Of a stretch of 64,000 nt of DNA, positions 9,130 through 17,970 are shown piece after piece; position 1 is the first letter of the stretch; each line of letters starts with the position of its first letter. The translations under genes were made by a program, and so were the position numbers. The stretch lies in contig CAWFZK010000020.1 in assembly GCA_963820315.1 (NCBI GenBank), positions 62,001 to 126,000 of the forward strand. Direction: 5' to 3'. Source of the stretch: JACVRW01 sp963820315. Lineage in GTDB: Bacteria > Actinomycetota > Thermoleophilia > Solirubrobacterales > Thermoleophilaceae. Under the pieces are notes generated by a model. That model was not told where the DNA came from, made no database searches, and worked only from the letters and a program-made list of their open reading frames with translations.

Positions 9130-10749
9130 ATGGATCCGATCGCTCAGCTCTTCAATGCCGTCGAGGAGACGGCCGCCGGCCTCGCCGGCAACGGCAAGCT
9201 GGCCGCCACCCGGCTGGACCGCCCGAAGAAGGCGGACTTCGGCGACTACTCGTCGAACGCGGCGATGCTGCTCGCGCCGACGATGGGCGAGCAGCCGCGC
9301 GCCGTCGCGGAGCGGCTCGGAGACGCGCTCGGCGACCGGCTCGGCGATGCGGTCGAGCGCGTCGAGGTGGCGGGGCCGGGCTTCCTCAACCTGTTCATGG
9401 CCGACCGCTGGTACCTCGAGGCGCTCGCCGGGATGGTCGAGGCGGGCGCGGACTTCGGCCAGGGCGACGCCGGCGAGCGCGTGAACGTCGAGTTCGTGAG
9501 CGCCAACCCGACCGGTCCGATCACGGTCGCGTCGGGCCGCCACGCCGCCTATGGCGACTCGCTCGCACGGCTGCTCGAGCGGGCGGGCAACGAGGTCGAG
9601 CGCGAGTACTACATCAACGACACCGGCACGCAGGTGGGGCTCTTCGGCGAGTCGATCCGGGCGCGGGCGCGTGGCGAGGAGCCGCCCGAGGCGGGTTATC
9701 TCGGCGACTACGTGACCGAGCTCGCCGGTCGCATCGAAGGCGCCGCCGACGCCGATCCGGACGAGCTCGCGCGCCGCGGCATCGAGCTGATGCTCGAGGG
9801 CGTCCGCGCGACGCTCGAGCGCTTCCGGGTCAGCATGGACGAGTACTTCTCCGAGCGCAGCCTGCACGAGTCGGGCGCGATCGAGGACGCGCTGCGGCGG
9901 CTCGAGGAGCAGGGCCACGTGTACGAGCACGAGGGCGCGCTCTGGCTGCGCACCACCTCGTTCGGGGACGACAAGGACCGCGTCCTGCGGCGCTCGAACG
10001 GCGAGTACACCTACTTCGGCTCGGACATCGCCTACCACGTGCACAAGCTCGGGCGCGAGTACGACCGCGCGATCGACGTCTGGGGGGCGGATCACCACGG
10101 CTACATCGGTCGACTGCGGGCCGCCTGGCAGGCGCTCGGCGGCGATCCGGACAAGTTCGAGATCGTGATCATGCAGCTCGTCAGCCTCAGCGAGGCGGGC
10201 GAGCGCGTGAAGATGTCGAAGCGCGCCGGCGCGATCGCGACGCTCGACGACCTGCTCGACGACATCGGCGTCGACGCCGCGCGCTGGTTCCTGGCCTCGC
10301 GCAGCCACGACACGACGCTCGACCTCGATCTCGACCTGGCGCGCCGCCAGTCGCAGGACAACCCCGTCTACTACGTGCAGTACGCCCACGCGCGCATCGC
10401 CTCGATCCTGCGCAAGGCGGGCGACGAGCGCGTCGAGGCCGCGCTCGCGGCGGACCTGCGCGCCAGCAGCGAGCGCTTCCATCCGTCTGCGCGCGCGCTC
10501 GTCAAGAAGCTGCTCGAGCTGCCGGGCGAGGTGCGCGAGGCGGCCGACCGGCGGGCGCCACACCGGCTGACCGCATACGCGACGGAGACGGCGCAGGACT
10601 TCTCCGCCTTCTACCGCGACTGCCGCGTGGTGGGCGCCGCCGAGGAGGGTGGCGACGAGGACGTGCGCCTCGCCATCTCGGTGATGGCGAAGCGGGTGCT
10701 CGCGCAGTCGCTCGACCTGCTCGGGGTCGAGGCGCCGGAATCGATGTAG
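9130..10749 (+). CDS. argS: Arginyl-tRNA synthetase
   Basis: 539 aa class I synthetase. Visible: N-terminal additional domain with KADFGDYSSNAAMLLA, the signature ANPTGPITVASGRHAAYGDS (HIGH equivalent HAAYG), YYINDTGTQV, WGADHHGYIGRL, the KMSKR loop VKMSKRAGA, and the C-terminal DALR anticodon-binding domain (VQYAHARIASILRK). ATG 9130 follows the rlmH stop by 4 bp; MDPIAQLFNAVEE is a normal synthetase N-terminus. No break in the frame. Confidence 0.97.
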   Translation: MDPIAQLFNAVEETAAGLAGNGKLAATRLDRPKKADFGDYSSNAAMLLAPTMGEQPRAVAERLGDALGDRLGDAVERVEVAGPGFLNLFMADRWYLEALAGMVEAGADFGQGDAGERVNVEFVSANPTGPITVASGRHAAYGDSLARLLERAGNEVEREYYINDTGTQVGLFGESIRARARGEEPPEAGYLGDYVTELAGRIEGAADADPDELARRGIELMLEGVRATLERFRVSMDEYFSERSLHESGAIEDALRRLEEQGHVYEHEGALWLRTTSFGDDKDRVLRRSNGEYTYFGSDIAYHVHKLGREYDRAIDVWGADHHGYIGRLRAAWQALGGDPDKFEIVIMQLVSLSEAGERVKMSKRAGAIATLDDLLDDIGVDAARWFLASRSHDTTLDLDLDLARRQSQDNPVYYVQYAHARIASILRKAGDERVEAALAADLRASSERFHPSARALVKKLLELPGEVREAADRRAPHRLTAYATETAQDFSAFYRDCRVVGAAEEGGDEDVRLAISVMAKRVLAQSLDLLGVEAPESM

Positions 10750-10757
10750 GGCCTCGC

Positions 10758-10763
10758 TACTCT
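10758..10763 (+). promoter_or_regulatory. TACTCT -10 box, leaderless
   Basis: TACTCT ends 10 nt before ATG 10774. No SD visible. Confidence 0.4.
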
Positions 10764-10773
10764 CCTCCGCCGC

Positions 10774-12078
10774 ATGCGCGCCGCATTGGCCCTGGCCCTC
10801 CTCGGATTGCTGATCGCTGCCGCTCCCGCGGCGGCGGTTGACCGCTACGTGCCGATGAAGGGCGCGCCCGGCGCCGGCCCTGCGAAGTACGACCGCGTCT
10901 TCGTGCAGCAGCTCGGGCCGAAGCGCCACGACCGCGTCGTGGTGCTCGTGCCGGGCACGAACGGCGGTGCCGGCGGGATCACGCCGGTCGCCCGCGACAT
11001 CGTCGCGCGCGTGCCGCGCACGCAGGTCTGGATCGTCGACCGCCGTGAGCAGGCGTTCGAGGACACGTCGGTGTTCGCGGGCGGCGACCCGGCGGCGGCG
11101 CAGGACTACTACCTCGGCTTCAAGTACAGGCGCGTGCTCGGCACGGACGCCAAGTACGTGGCCGAGTGGGGTCTGCGCCAGCAGCTCGAGGATCTGCGCA
11201 GGGTCGTCCAGCGCGCGCGCCGCGGCGGCCGCGAGGTCATCCTCGGCGGCCACTCAGCGGGCGCATCGACCGCGGTCGCCTATGCCGCCTGGGACTTCCG
11301 CGGGCGGCCCGGCTACCGCGACCTCGCGGGTCTCGTCCTGATCGACGGCGGCCTGCTCGGGAGCTTCTCGTCGGCGAGCCTCGCCCGCGCGCGCGAGGAG
11401 CTGGCGAAGATCCGCGCCGGCGACGTGTTCCTCGACCTGCTCGGCGTGGGGCTGCCGGAGATCAACGGGATCTTCGCCCAGGTCGGAGCGCTCTGGGCCC
11501 ACAAGCGGCCCGACGAGCCCTCGGTCCTCCAGCAATACCCGGCGCTGCCCGCCTTCCTCAAGCCGCCGTTCCCCGTCACGAACGAGGCGCTGCTCGGCTA
11601 CGCCTTCGATGACACGACCTCGCCGGACGAGCTCTCCCTGATCCACGTGCGCGCCGGCCAGCTCGCGGCGAGCGGCGACCTGCGCGGCTGGGAGGACGGC
11701 GAGATCACGCCGATCCGCCGCTTCGCGCGCGCCTACGCGGCCGACCGCCCCAACGCGACGGAGTGGTACTACCCGCGCCGGCTGCTGCTCGACATCGACG
11801 CCGCCAGCTCGCTGCGCCAGACGCCGGGGGCGCGCCTGCTCGGGCTGCGGCTCCTGCACGGACGCCAGATCGACGTGCCGCTGTATGCGTTCGGCACGTC
11901 CCTGACCGAGGGACGGGTGGCGCGCGGCGCCAAGCGGCTCGTGCGCAGGTCGGACATCACGGACTTCTCGATCGTCGACGACCGCGGCACGAGCCACCTC
12001 GACCCGCTCTCCGCCGCACCCGGGCGCAACGACTTCCTGAAGTCGGTCGTTCCCTTCCTCCGGGGACTCCCGCGCTAG
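10774..12078 (+). CDS. Secreted alpha/beta-hydrolase
   Basis: 434 aa. An N-terminal signal peptide (ALALALLGLLIAAAPAAA, cleavage probably before VDRY) predicts export. The nucleophile elbow GGHSAGAST with Ser marks an alpha/beta-hydrolase; VLVPGTNGGAGG would be the strand before the oxyanion loop and a late SHLDPL could supply the catalytic His. Neither substrate nor subfamily is recognisable. Large insertions between core motifs make it longer than a minimal hydrolase. Single gene preceded by a TAnnnT box. Confidence 0.75.
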   Translation: MRAALALALLGLLIAAAPAAAVDRYVPMKGAPGAGPAKYDRVFVQQLGPKRHDRVVVLVPGTNGGAGGITPVARDIVARVPRTQVWIVDRREQAFEDTSVFAGGDPAAAQDYYLGFKYRRVLGTDAKYVAEWGLRQQLEDLRRVVQRARRGGREVILGGHSAGASTAVAYAAWDFRGRPGYRDLAGLVLIDGGLLGSFSSASLARAREELAKIRAGDVFLDLLGVGLPEINGIFAQVGALWAHKRPDEPSVLQQYPALPAFLKPPFPVTNEALLGYAFDDTTSPDELSLIHVRAGQLAASGDLRGWEDGEITPIRRFARAYAADRPNATEWYYPRRLLLDIDAASSLRQTPGARLLGLRLLHGRQIDVPLYAFGTSLTEGRVARGAKRLVRRSDITDFSIVDDRGTSHLDPLSAAPGRNDFLKSVVPFLRGLPR

Positions 12079-12096
12079 CCGCTTAAGTACGGGGGC

Positions 12097-13245
12097 GTGA
12101 TGACGCCTCCCCAGCGCGCACGCATCGCGGTCACCGCGATCTTCGCCCTCAACGGCGCGCTGTTCGCATCGATCTTCTCGCGTCTGCCCGCGATCCAGGA
12201 GCGGGCCGACATCGGGGACGGCGCGCTCGGGCTCGCGCTGCTGTGCTCGATGATCGGACTGCTCTCGAGCCAGCTCGTCGCGGGACCGCTGATCACCCGC
12301 CGGGGCAGCCGGCCGCTCGTGATCATCGGCGGGCTCGGCTACGCGCTCGGCCTCGTCCCGGTGGCGCTGGCCGACTCGTGGGGGGTGCTGGCCGCGAGCT
12401 TCCTGTTCGTCGGCTTCTTGAACGGCGTGCTCGACGTCTCCATGAACACCCACGGCCTGACCGTCGAGAAGCAGCTCGGCCGGCCGATCCTGTCGACGCT
12501 TCATGCCGCCTTCTCGTTCGGCGCGCTCGGGGGCGCGGCCGTCGGCGGCCTCGTCGCGGGCGCGGACGTCGGCGTGGAGCCGCACCTGTTCACGGTCGCC
12601 GCCGCGGGCGTCGTCAGCATCCTGGTGGCGGGGCACTTCCTGCTCCCGCCGGGCGCCGACGCGACCCCGGAAGGACCGCTCTTCGCCGTCCCGAGCCGAG
12701 CGCTCCTGCTGGTCGGCGCGTTCGCGTTCTGCGTGCTGCTCAGCGAGGGCGCCATCAACGATTGGTCCGCCGTCTACCTGGAGAGCGAGCTCGGCGCCGG
12801 CGAGGGCGCAGCCGCCGCCGGTCTGGCGGCGTTCTCGCTGACGATGGGCATCGGCAGGCTGTTCGGCGACCGGCTCAACACCGCGTTTGGGCCGGTGCGG
12901 CTGGCGCGCGGCGGAGGGACGCTGGCGGCGGTGGGCATCGGCATCGCGCTGCTTGCACAGGAGCCGCTGCTCGCCGTGCTCGGGTTCGGCTGCGCCGGCC
13001 TCGGGCTCTCCGGCCTGTTCCCGATCGCGCTGCGCGCCGCGGCCGCGAAGGGAGAGGTCGCGGGCCCGTCGGTGGCGGCGGTGTCGGCGGGCGGCTACCT
13101 CGGCTTCCTGGCCGGGCCCCCGACGATCGGCGGCATCTCAGAGGTCGCGAGCCTGCGCGTCGGCCTGCTCCTGCTGGTGCTGCTGTGCTGCGTCGTCGCG
13201 TTGCTCGGCCCGGTGGTCAGGGTGCCCAGCGCGGCGCGTCGTTAG
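12097..13245 (+). CDS. MFS transporter, YbjJ/FucP-like
   Basis: About 382 aa with roughly 12 hydrophobic segments. The N-terminus FALNGALFASIFSRLPAIQE is characteristic of the YbjJ-like branch of the major facilitator superfamily. The loop 2-3 basic motif appears as GPLITRRGSRPLVIIGG. Direction and substrate are unknown; relatives are annotated as sugar or drug transporters without firm evidence. Start is GTG 12097 or the ATG next to it at 12100. Its TAG stop forms the start of the next gene's -10 box. Confidence 0.85.
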   Translation: MMTPPQRARIAVTAIFALNGALFASIFSRLPAIQERADIGDGALGLALLCSMIGLLSSQLVAGPLITRRGSRPLVIIGGLGYALGLVPVALADSWGVLAASFLFVGFLNGVLDVSMNTHGLTVEKQLGRPILSTLHAAFSFGALGGAAVGGLVAGADVGVEPHLFTVAAAGVVSILVAGHFLLPPGADATPEGPLFAVPSRALLLVGAFAFCVLLSEGAINDWSAVYLESELGAGEGAAAAGLAAFSLTMGIGRLFGDRLNTAFGPVRLARGGGTLAAVGIGIALLAQEPLLAVLGFGCAGLGLSGLFPIALRAAAAKGEVAGPSVAAVSAGGYLGFLAGPPTIGGISEVASLRVGLLLLVLLCCVVALLGPVVRVPSAARR

Positions 13246-13248
13246 CCT
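13243..13248 (+). promoter_or_regulatory. TAGCCT -10 box overlapping the MFS stop codon
   Basis: TAG of the MFS gene plus CCT, 8 nt before ATG 13257. Leaderless pattern. Confidence 0.5.
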
Positions 13249-13256
13249 GCGCGCGC

Positions 13257-14201
13257 ATGCGGATCTGCCTGATGATCGAGGGCCAGGAAGGCGTGACCTG
13301 GGAGCAGTGGAAGGCGCTCGCGGCAGCCTGTGACGAGCACGGCTTCGAGGCGCTGTTCCGCTCCGACCACTACCTGTCGGTCATGGGCAGGGGCGACCGC
13401 GGCTCGCTCGACGCCTGGACGACGCTCGCGGCGCTCGCGGCGGTCACCTCGCGTGTGAGGCTGGGGACGCTCGTCTCACCGGCCACCTTCCGGCACCCAT
13501 CCGTGCTCGCGAAGTCGGCCGTCACCGTGGACCAGGTATCCGGCGGCCGGGCCGAGCTCGGGATCGGCGCAGGCTGGCTCGAGGCAGAGCATCGCGCCTA
13601 CGGCTTCCCGTTCGCGGACATGCGCACGCGCATGGACGTGATGGCGGAGCAGATGGAGATCGTCGCGCGCTCGTTCGCCGACGAGCCCTTCTCGTTCAAG
13701 GGCGAGCACTACGAGATCGAGGACCTCGACGCGCGGCCCAAGCCGGTGCAGCGCCCACGCCCGCCGGTGATCGTCGGCGGCAGGGGCGGCCGCCGCAGCC
13801 TGGCGCTCGCCGCGCGCTGGGCGGACGAGTACAACACCTTCAGCGCGTCCGTTGACGAGATCCGTGAGCGCCGCGAGGCCTTCGCGGAGGCCTGGCGGGA
13901 GGCCGGCCGCGACCCCGACGCGTTCCGCTTCAGCGCGATGGTCAGCGTGCTCGTCGGCGCCGACGAGTCCGAGCTGCGCGAGCGCGCGGCGCGGCTCGCC
14001 GACTGGCAGGGCCGCGAGCCGGATGAGGTGCTCGCGAGCGTCCGCGAGACCGGCGTGGCCGGCACGATCGACGAGGCGGCCGAGCGCCTGCGCGAGCTCG
14101 AGGCTGCGGGAGCGCAGCGCGTGATGCTGCAGCACCTCCTGCACGAGGATCTCGAGGCGGTCGAGCTGATCGGCCGCGAGCTGATCCCGAGCGTCGCCTA
14201 G
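13257..14201 (+). CDS. LLM-class flavin/F420-dependent oxidoreductase
   Basis: 314 aa TIM-barrel of the bacterial luciferase superfamily. Visible: RICLMIEGQEG, FRSDHYLSVMG, the core strand RVRLGTLVSPATFRHPSVLA, the GGRAELGIGAGWLEAEHRAY signature and the phosphate-binding PPVIVGGRGGRRSLALAARW. This combination is typical of F420-dependent actinobacterial members; the substrate cannot be predicted. ATG 13257 is fixed by the conserved first strand and a -10 box 8 nt upstream. It shares a CTAG with the convergent ccdA stop. Confidence 0.88.
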   Translation: MRICLMIEGQEGVTWEQWKALAAACDEHGFEALFRSDHYLSVMGRGDRGSLDAWTTLAALAAVTSRVRLGTLVSPATFRHPSVLAKSAVTVDQVSGGRAELGIGAGWLEAEHRAYGFPFADMRTRMDVMAEQMEIVARSFADEPFSFKGEHYEIEDLDARPKPVQRPRPPVIVGGRGGRRSLALAARWADEYNTFSASVDEIRERREAFAEAWREAGRDPDAFRFSAMVSVLVGADESELRERAARLADWQGREPDEVLASVRETGVAGTIDEAAERLRELEAAGAQRVMLQHLLHEDLEAVELIGRELIPSVA

Positions 14202-14947
14202 ATGTCGCTGAAGAAGTTGATGCCGAGGTCGTCCATCACCTGGAGCGCCTCGGAGTTCAGCCGCGTCAGCTCGTTCGTGTAGAGCAGCACGCCCATCACG
14301 ATCAACACGGTCCCGGAGACCACGGTGATCGCGGTGTAGTGGTTGCGGAAGAAGCGGAACACGCCGGCGAAGGTCGTGAAGGCGAGCGCGCTGAGGATGA
14401 ACGGGACAGCCAGCCCGAGCGCGTAGAAGGCGAGCAGGACGCCGCCGCGCCCGACGGTGTCCTCGGTGGAGGCGGCGGTGAGGATGGCCCCGAGCGTTGG
14501 ACCGGTGCAGGGCAGCCAGGCGACCGCGAAGGCGAGGCCCGCGATGATCGGCCCGCCGGTGTGAGCGCGCCGCATCAGCTCCTCGGGGCGCCACTCCTTG
14601 TTCAGCTTCGGGATGAACAGCATCGCGATGAAGAGCACCCCGAGCAGCGCGATGATGACGCCCGAGATCTGGCGGAGCAGCTGACGGTTGTCCTGCAGGG
14701 TCTGGCCTAGGCCGGTGGCGGTCATTCCGAGGGCGACGAACATCGCGGTGAAGGCGAGGCAGAAGAGCAGCGCCGGCCCCAGCACCTGCATGCGCCCACG
14801 GCCCTCCTGGATGTCGGCGAACGAGACGCCCGAGATCGTCGACAGGTAGCCGGGCACCAGCGGAAGCACGCACGGCGAGATGAACGAGATGAAGCCGACC
14901 GCGAAAGCCGCCACGACCGTGGTGTCGACGGTGTCCTGCGCGATCAC
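14198..14947 (-). CDS. ccdA: CcdA/DsbD-type thiol-disulfide transmembrane transporter
   Basis: 249 aa, six membrane segments. Redox cysteines sit in the first segment (ISPCVLPLVPGYLS) and in the fourth (WLPCTGPTLGAIL), the two that carry electrons across the membrane in CcdA. It would pass reducing power from cytoplasmic thioredoxin to ResA/CcmG outside for cytochrome c haem attachment. GTG start overlaps the ccmH stop (GTGA). Third gene of resA-ccmH-ccdA. The stop lies on a CTAG shared with the luciferase-like gene. Confidence 0.92.
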   Translation of the reverse strand: MIAQDTVDTTVVAAFAVGFISFISPCVLPLVPGYLSTISGVSFADIQEGRGRMQVLGPALLFCLAFTAMFVALGMTATGLGQTLQDNRQLLRQISGVIIALLGVLFIAMLFIPKLNKEWRPEELMRRAHTGGPIIAGLAFAVAWLPCTGPTLGAILTAASTEDTVGRGGVLLAFYALGLAVPFILSALAFTTFAGVFRFFRNHYTAITVVSGTVLIVMGVLLYTNELTRLNSEALQVMDDLGINFFSDI

Positions 14948-15414
14948 AGGTCGTAGCGGTCCATGTCGGTGTCGACGCGGCTGCTGTCCGCGGCCCCGGA
15001 CGCAGCGGGCCCGCCACGCGGCCCGGCGCGGCGCCAGCGCACCACCGCGAAGGCGATCCCGCCGGCCGCCAGCAGGAGTCCGAGCGCCGGGATCACGTAC
15101 ACGAGCACGTCGCCGAGGTCATCGTCGCCCTCGTCCCCGGGCAGCGCCAGCACCTCCTCGCCGAACTGCGCGACGAGCGCCTGCTTGATCTCGTCCTTCG
15201 AGCGGCAGTCGTCGATCAGGCTCTGGATGTAGTCGCGCTCGCGCTGGGCCTGCGGGGCCTCGGTGGCGAGGCCGAGCGGCGTGCCGCAGACCGGGCACAT
15301 GACCTCGTCCTCGATGTCGGCGAGCGTCGTCTGCGGGCAATCCTGTGCGAGTGCGGCGGGCGCGGGCGCCAGCAGCGCGAGCAGCGCGAGGCCGGTTGCG
15401 GCAGCGCGCCTCAC
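14944..15414 (-). CDS. ccmH: Cytochrome c maturation protein CcmH
   Basis: 156 aa. Signal peptide (AAATGLALLALLAPAPAALA), then the CcmH thiol motif VMCPVCGTPL with the two active cysteines, a short helical domain (YIQSLIDDCRSKDEIKQALV) and one C-terminal membrane anchor (VLVYVIPALGLLLAAGGIAF). It reduces or chaperones the CXXCH motif of apocytochrome c. An extra Cys lies in the helical part. GTG 15414 overlaps the resA stop and gives the proper signal peptide. Other System I genes are not in the window. Confidence 0.9.
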   Translation of the reverse strand: MRRAAATGLALLALLAPAPAALAQDCPQTTLADIEDEVMCPVCGTPLGLATEAPQAQRERDYIQSLIDDCRSKDEIKQALVAQFGEEVLALPGDEGDDDLGDVLVYVIPALGLLLAAGGIAFAVVRWRRAGPRGGPAASGAADSSRVDTDMDRYDL

Positions 15415-15962
15415 GTCTCCTCCAGGAGCGGCGCCACCTCGGTCCTCATGAAGGCCTCGTCGACGGGGCCGCGCCGGACAGCCCTGATCCGGCCGTCGCG
15501 GTCGATGACGAACGTCTCCGGATAGGCGACGACGCCGAAGCCCTCGAGGGCGTCGCCGTCCTTGTCCTTCAGCATCGGATAGGTGAGGCCGTACTCCTCG
15601 ATGAACTCCTCGGCGTCGCCCGTCACGTCGAGGACGTCGACGCCCAGCACCGTTCCGCCCCTGCCGGCCATGCGCTTGTGCCAGCGCTCGAGCAGCGGCG
15701 ACTCCTCGCGACACGGCTCACACCACGAGGCCCAGAAGTTGAGCACCACGACGTCGCCGCGGTAGTCGGCGAGCGATGCCTGGCCGCCACCGCTCAGCTT
15801 GGGGAGGTCCAGCGCGGGCGCCTGCTCGAGCTCGCCGCGCGCGAGCGCGTCCTCCACGCTGCGGTCCGGCTCGTTCTGCGAGAGCCCGTACGCGAGCAGC
15901 GCAACGAGCGCCAGAACGGCGCAGACAATGGCGATCGGAACCGGGGTGAGGACCCTCCTCAT
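15411..15962 (-). CDS. resA: TlpA/ResA-like thioredoxin (CcmG function)
   Basis: 183 aa, anchored by an N-terminal segment (IAIVCAVLALVALLAYGL) with a thioredoxin fold outside the membrane. Active site WASWCEPCREESP (CEPC); the cis-Pro region is VAYPETFVID. It accepts electrons from CcdA and keeps apocytochrome c cysteines reduced. First gene of a three-gene operon with 4-bp GTGA junctions. Divergent from the peptidoglycan-binding protein gene across 67 bp. Confidence 0.9.
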   Translation of the reverse strand: MRRVLTPVPIAIVCAVLALVALLAYGLSQNEPDRSVEDALARGELEQAPALDLPKLSGGGQASLADYRGDVVVLNFWASWCEPCREESPLLERWHKRMAGRGGTVLGVDVLDVTGDAEEFIEEYGLTYPMLKDKDGDALEGFGVVAYPETFVIDRDGRIRAVRRGPVDEAFMRTEVAPLLEET

Positions 15963-16015
15963 GGACCGCCACGAACCTTAGTGTCGGGCTGCATGCGTCC
16001 CGCCCGGCCGGTCCC

Positions 16016-16021
16016 TAGTCT
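16016..16021 (+). promoter_or_regulatory. TAGTCT -10 box, leaderless
   Basis: TAGTCT ends 8 nt before ATG 16030, the same hexamer and spacing as upstream of tgt. Confidence 0.5.
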
Positions 16022-16029
16022 GCGCGCGC

Positions 16030-16437
16030 ATGAGCGCAGAGTGGCCGCTGGCGAAAACAGGGACGAAGGGGGTCGCAGTCAGGGCGCTTCAGCGCCTGCT
16101 GCTCCACCGCGGCGCCGACGTCGCGGTGGATGGCACGTTCGGGCCGGCGACCGCCAAGGCGGTTAAGGAGTTCCAGTCCGCGAACGGCCTGGACGCGGAC
16201 GGCGCCGTGGGAACGAAGACCTGGTCGAAGCTCGTCGTCCCGGTCAAGCGCGGGCAGTCCGGCGAGCCGGTGCTCGCGGTCCAGGAGCTCCTCGGGATCG
16301 CGGCCGACGGCAAATTCGGACCCGAGACCGAGAAGGCTACGCGGCGCTTCCAGAAGCGCGCTCACCTCGAGGTCGACGGCGTGGTGGGCCCGCACACCTG
16401 GCAGCTCCTCGTCGTCGAGAGCCAGAGCCGGGGCTAG
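16030..16437 (+). CDS. Double peptidoglycan-binding domain protein
   Basis: 135 aa made of two PG_binding_1 modules. Module one: VRALQRLLLHRGADVAVDGT followed by FGPATAKAVKEFQSANGL. Module two: VLAVQELLGIAADGKFGPET followed by RRFQKRAHLEVDGVVGPHTW. No catalytic domain and no signal peptide are visible, so how it would reach the wall is unclear. The TAG stop starts a TAGAAT box 12 nt before the tRNA gene. Confidence 0.85.
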   Translation: MSAEWPLAKTGTKGVAVRALQRLLLHRGADVAVDGTFGPATAKAVKEFQSANGLDADGAVGTKTWSKLVVPVKRGQSGEPVLAVQELLGIAADGKFGPETEKATRRFQKRAHLEVDGVVGPHTWQLLVVESQSRG

Positions 16438-16440
16438 AAT
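16435..16440 (+). promoter_or_regulatory. TAGAAT -10 box of tRNA-Gly, overlapping a stop codon
   Basis: TAGAAT begins with the TAG stop of the upstream gene and ends 12 nt before the mature tRNA 5' end. This spacing suits a promoter for the tRNA with a few nucleotides of 5' leader for RNase P. Confidence 0.5.
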
Positions 16441-16452
16441 CCGGCCCTCGAC

Positions 16453-16525
16453 GCGGACGTAGCTCAGTTGGTAGAGCGTCGGCTTCCCAAGCCGAAGGTC
16501 GCGGGTTCGACCCCCGTCGTCCGCT
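16453..16525 (+). tRNA. tRNA-Gly (anticodon CCC)
   Basis: Full cloverleaf: acceptor GCGGACG (16453-16459) pairs with CGTCCGC (16518-16524). D-stem GCTC/GAGC. Anticodon stem TCGGC/GCCGA with loop TTCCCAA, anticodon CCC at 16486-16488. T-arm GCGGG-TTCGACC-CCCGT. The discriminator is T (U73), as expected for bacterial tRNA-Gly. CCA is not encoded. Confidence 0.97.
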
Positions 16526-16652
16526 TCATGCGACCGTCGTGAGCGCTTAGACGCGGCGACTCTTGCACGCTCTGCTGGAACGGACCAGCGTGCGCATGGA
16601 CGATCTCGCACCCCGCCGCGCGGCCCGCTGGCGAGGATTGGGCGGCAGTTTC

Positions 16653-16681
16653 TTGACAGGCGGCAGAACCGCCCACAGGAT
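16653..16681 (+). promoter_or_regulatory. Sigma70-like promoter, TTGACA-17-CAGGAT
   Basis: TTGACA at 16653-16658, 17-bp spacer, CAGGAT at 16676-16681. The spacer holds an inverted repeat GGCGG/CCGCC. About 60 bp downstream is AGGAGG ahead of ATG 16744. Unlike most starts here, this gene has a leader and an SD. Confidence 0.4.
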
Positions 16682-16743
16682 CGGCGAGAGGAGGAGTCTC
16701 GGCGCGCAGGCCGGGCTCGACACGAGACCAGGAGGTACGCACC

Positions 16744-17575
16744 ATGCGCGTCCCATTCAGGCGCGGGCGTCCATCGCCTGCCATGGCGGTGGCATTCGTT
16801 GCACTGCTCGCGGCGCTCTCCGGCACGGCCGTCGCCCTGCCCGGCAGCAACACCGTCGACTCGGGCGACCTAAAGCGAGGTGCCGTGAAGAACGCGGACA
16901 TCGCGCGGGGGGCGGTGACCGGATCGAAGATCGGGAGCAACGCCGTCACCGGGTCCAAGATCCAGAACGGGACGATCACGGGCGCGAAGCTGGCCAACGA
17001 CACCGTTACCGGGGCGCTGATCAACGAGAGCACGCTGGGGACGGTCCCGCGCGCCGATCGCGCGAACACCGCCGGCACAGCCGATCGCGCGAACACGGCC
17101 GGCACGGCCGAGCAGCGCGAACAGCCGGGCACGCGACACGGCCGACGGCCGAGACGCGGACACAGTTGGCGGGCACGCGGCCAACAGCCTCGTGCGAGTG
17201 GCGTCTGATGGCGAAGACACCCTCGCCCTCGACGGCGTGAGCGGCACCGCGCTATCCACCACGATCGCGGCCCCCAGTGCCGGCTTCCTGGTCATCAACG
17301 CGGGCTCCGATGTCACCAACGTGCCGGCCGGCTGAGACGTGGTGTGAGTGCTCCATCGAGGTCGACGGAGCCGAGTCAGCGCCGTCCGCGCGAATCATCT
17401 CGCTCGGCGCCGACAACACGGAGGAGGACTGCACGACCGAGACCGTCGTCCAGGTGGCTGCCGGGGACCACACCGTCGACTTCGAATACGCCGACGTCGA
17501 CGCCGGCACGACTGTTGGCGCGTCCTCGCTGCAGGTGCTGTTCGTGCCGTTCGGGGCGACGGGGCGCTGCCCTAG
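16744..17575 (+). pseudogene. Secreted repeat protein (GAVKNADI / AVTGSKI repeats), frameshifted
   Basis: N-terminal signal peptide (AVAFVALLAALSGTAVA), then short repeats of the type LKRGAVKNADIARGAVTGSK and NDTVTGALINEST, a kind common in secreted Thermoleophilia proteins. The frame moves between 17110 and 17165 to one reading ADTVGGHAANSLVRVASDG, ends at a TGA (17333), and resumes in the third frame with CSIEVDGAESAP and AAGDHTVDFEYADVDAGTTV. A last shift would end it at TAG 17573. At least three disruptions in 830 bp make real decay as likely as error. The likely original was about 275 aa. Function unknown; probably surface exposed. Confidence 0.6.
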
Positions 17576-17606
17576 GCCGAGTCGTCTAGGGCGGACGCGC
17601 ACGTCA

Positions 17607-17640
17607 GGCGGCGGCTGGGACCGTTGTTCCGGCCGCCGCC
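17607..17640 (+). terminator. Strong GC hairpin after the repeat protein gene
   Basis: GGCGGCGGCTGGGA and TCCGGCCGCCGCC form a 12-13 bp stem with a small loop. There is no T-run, as is common for terminators in such GC-rich genomes. Confidence 0.45.
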
Positions 17641-17970
17641 CCGACTTCTGCTCGGCCGGGCGCACGAGGTGCGCGCTCATTGGCTGAGCTGGCGCTGCGC
17701 TCGTGGTCGCTCATGCCCCGCCCCTTTCCGCCCCCCGCCTTCCGCGAGGGTCCAGCGGAGGTCGGCCGGCGCATCGCCCGATCCTCGGCAGACCTGCTCA
17801 GGTCCCCCTCCTGCTTTGCATGGAAAGTGAAAGCGGAGCGCATCACCGACACGGCTGTCGCTCGTCGCGCATAGCGATAGCGATCAACGGCGGGTGACGC
17901 CTCCTAGTCAGGGCGGGGTTGTGATGCAGCGCGGGGCTCCTCCGTGTTGGGTCTGTTTTGCCGGTAGACG
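17641..17970. other. Gene-poor interval
   Basis: Short open frames exist on both strands but none has a start signal, composition or family resemblance that would support it. A direct repeat AGCGATAGCGAT near 17873-17882 is the only structure seen. Composition is visibly less GC-rich than the flanks. Confidence 0.4.

Noticed and set aside
8923..11253. 776-codon minus-strand frame opposite argS
   Set aside because: Mirror frame of argS at very high GC. No domain, skewed composition, no start signal.
16015..17132. Long minus-strand open frames across tRNA-Gly, reading TRDLRLGKPTLYQLSYVR and GVEPATFGLGSRRSTN
   Set aside because: These are the antisense translation of a tRNA gene plus GC-rich shadow sequence, a well-known annotation artefact.
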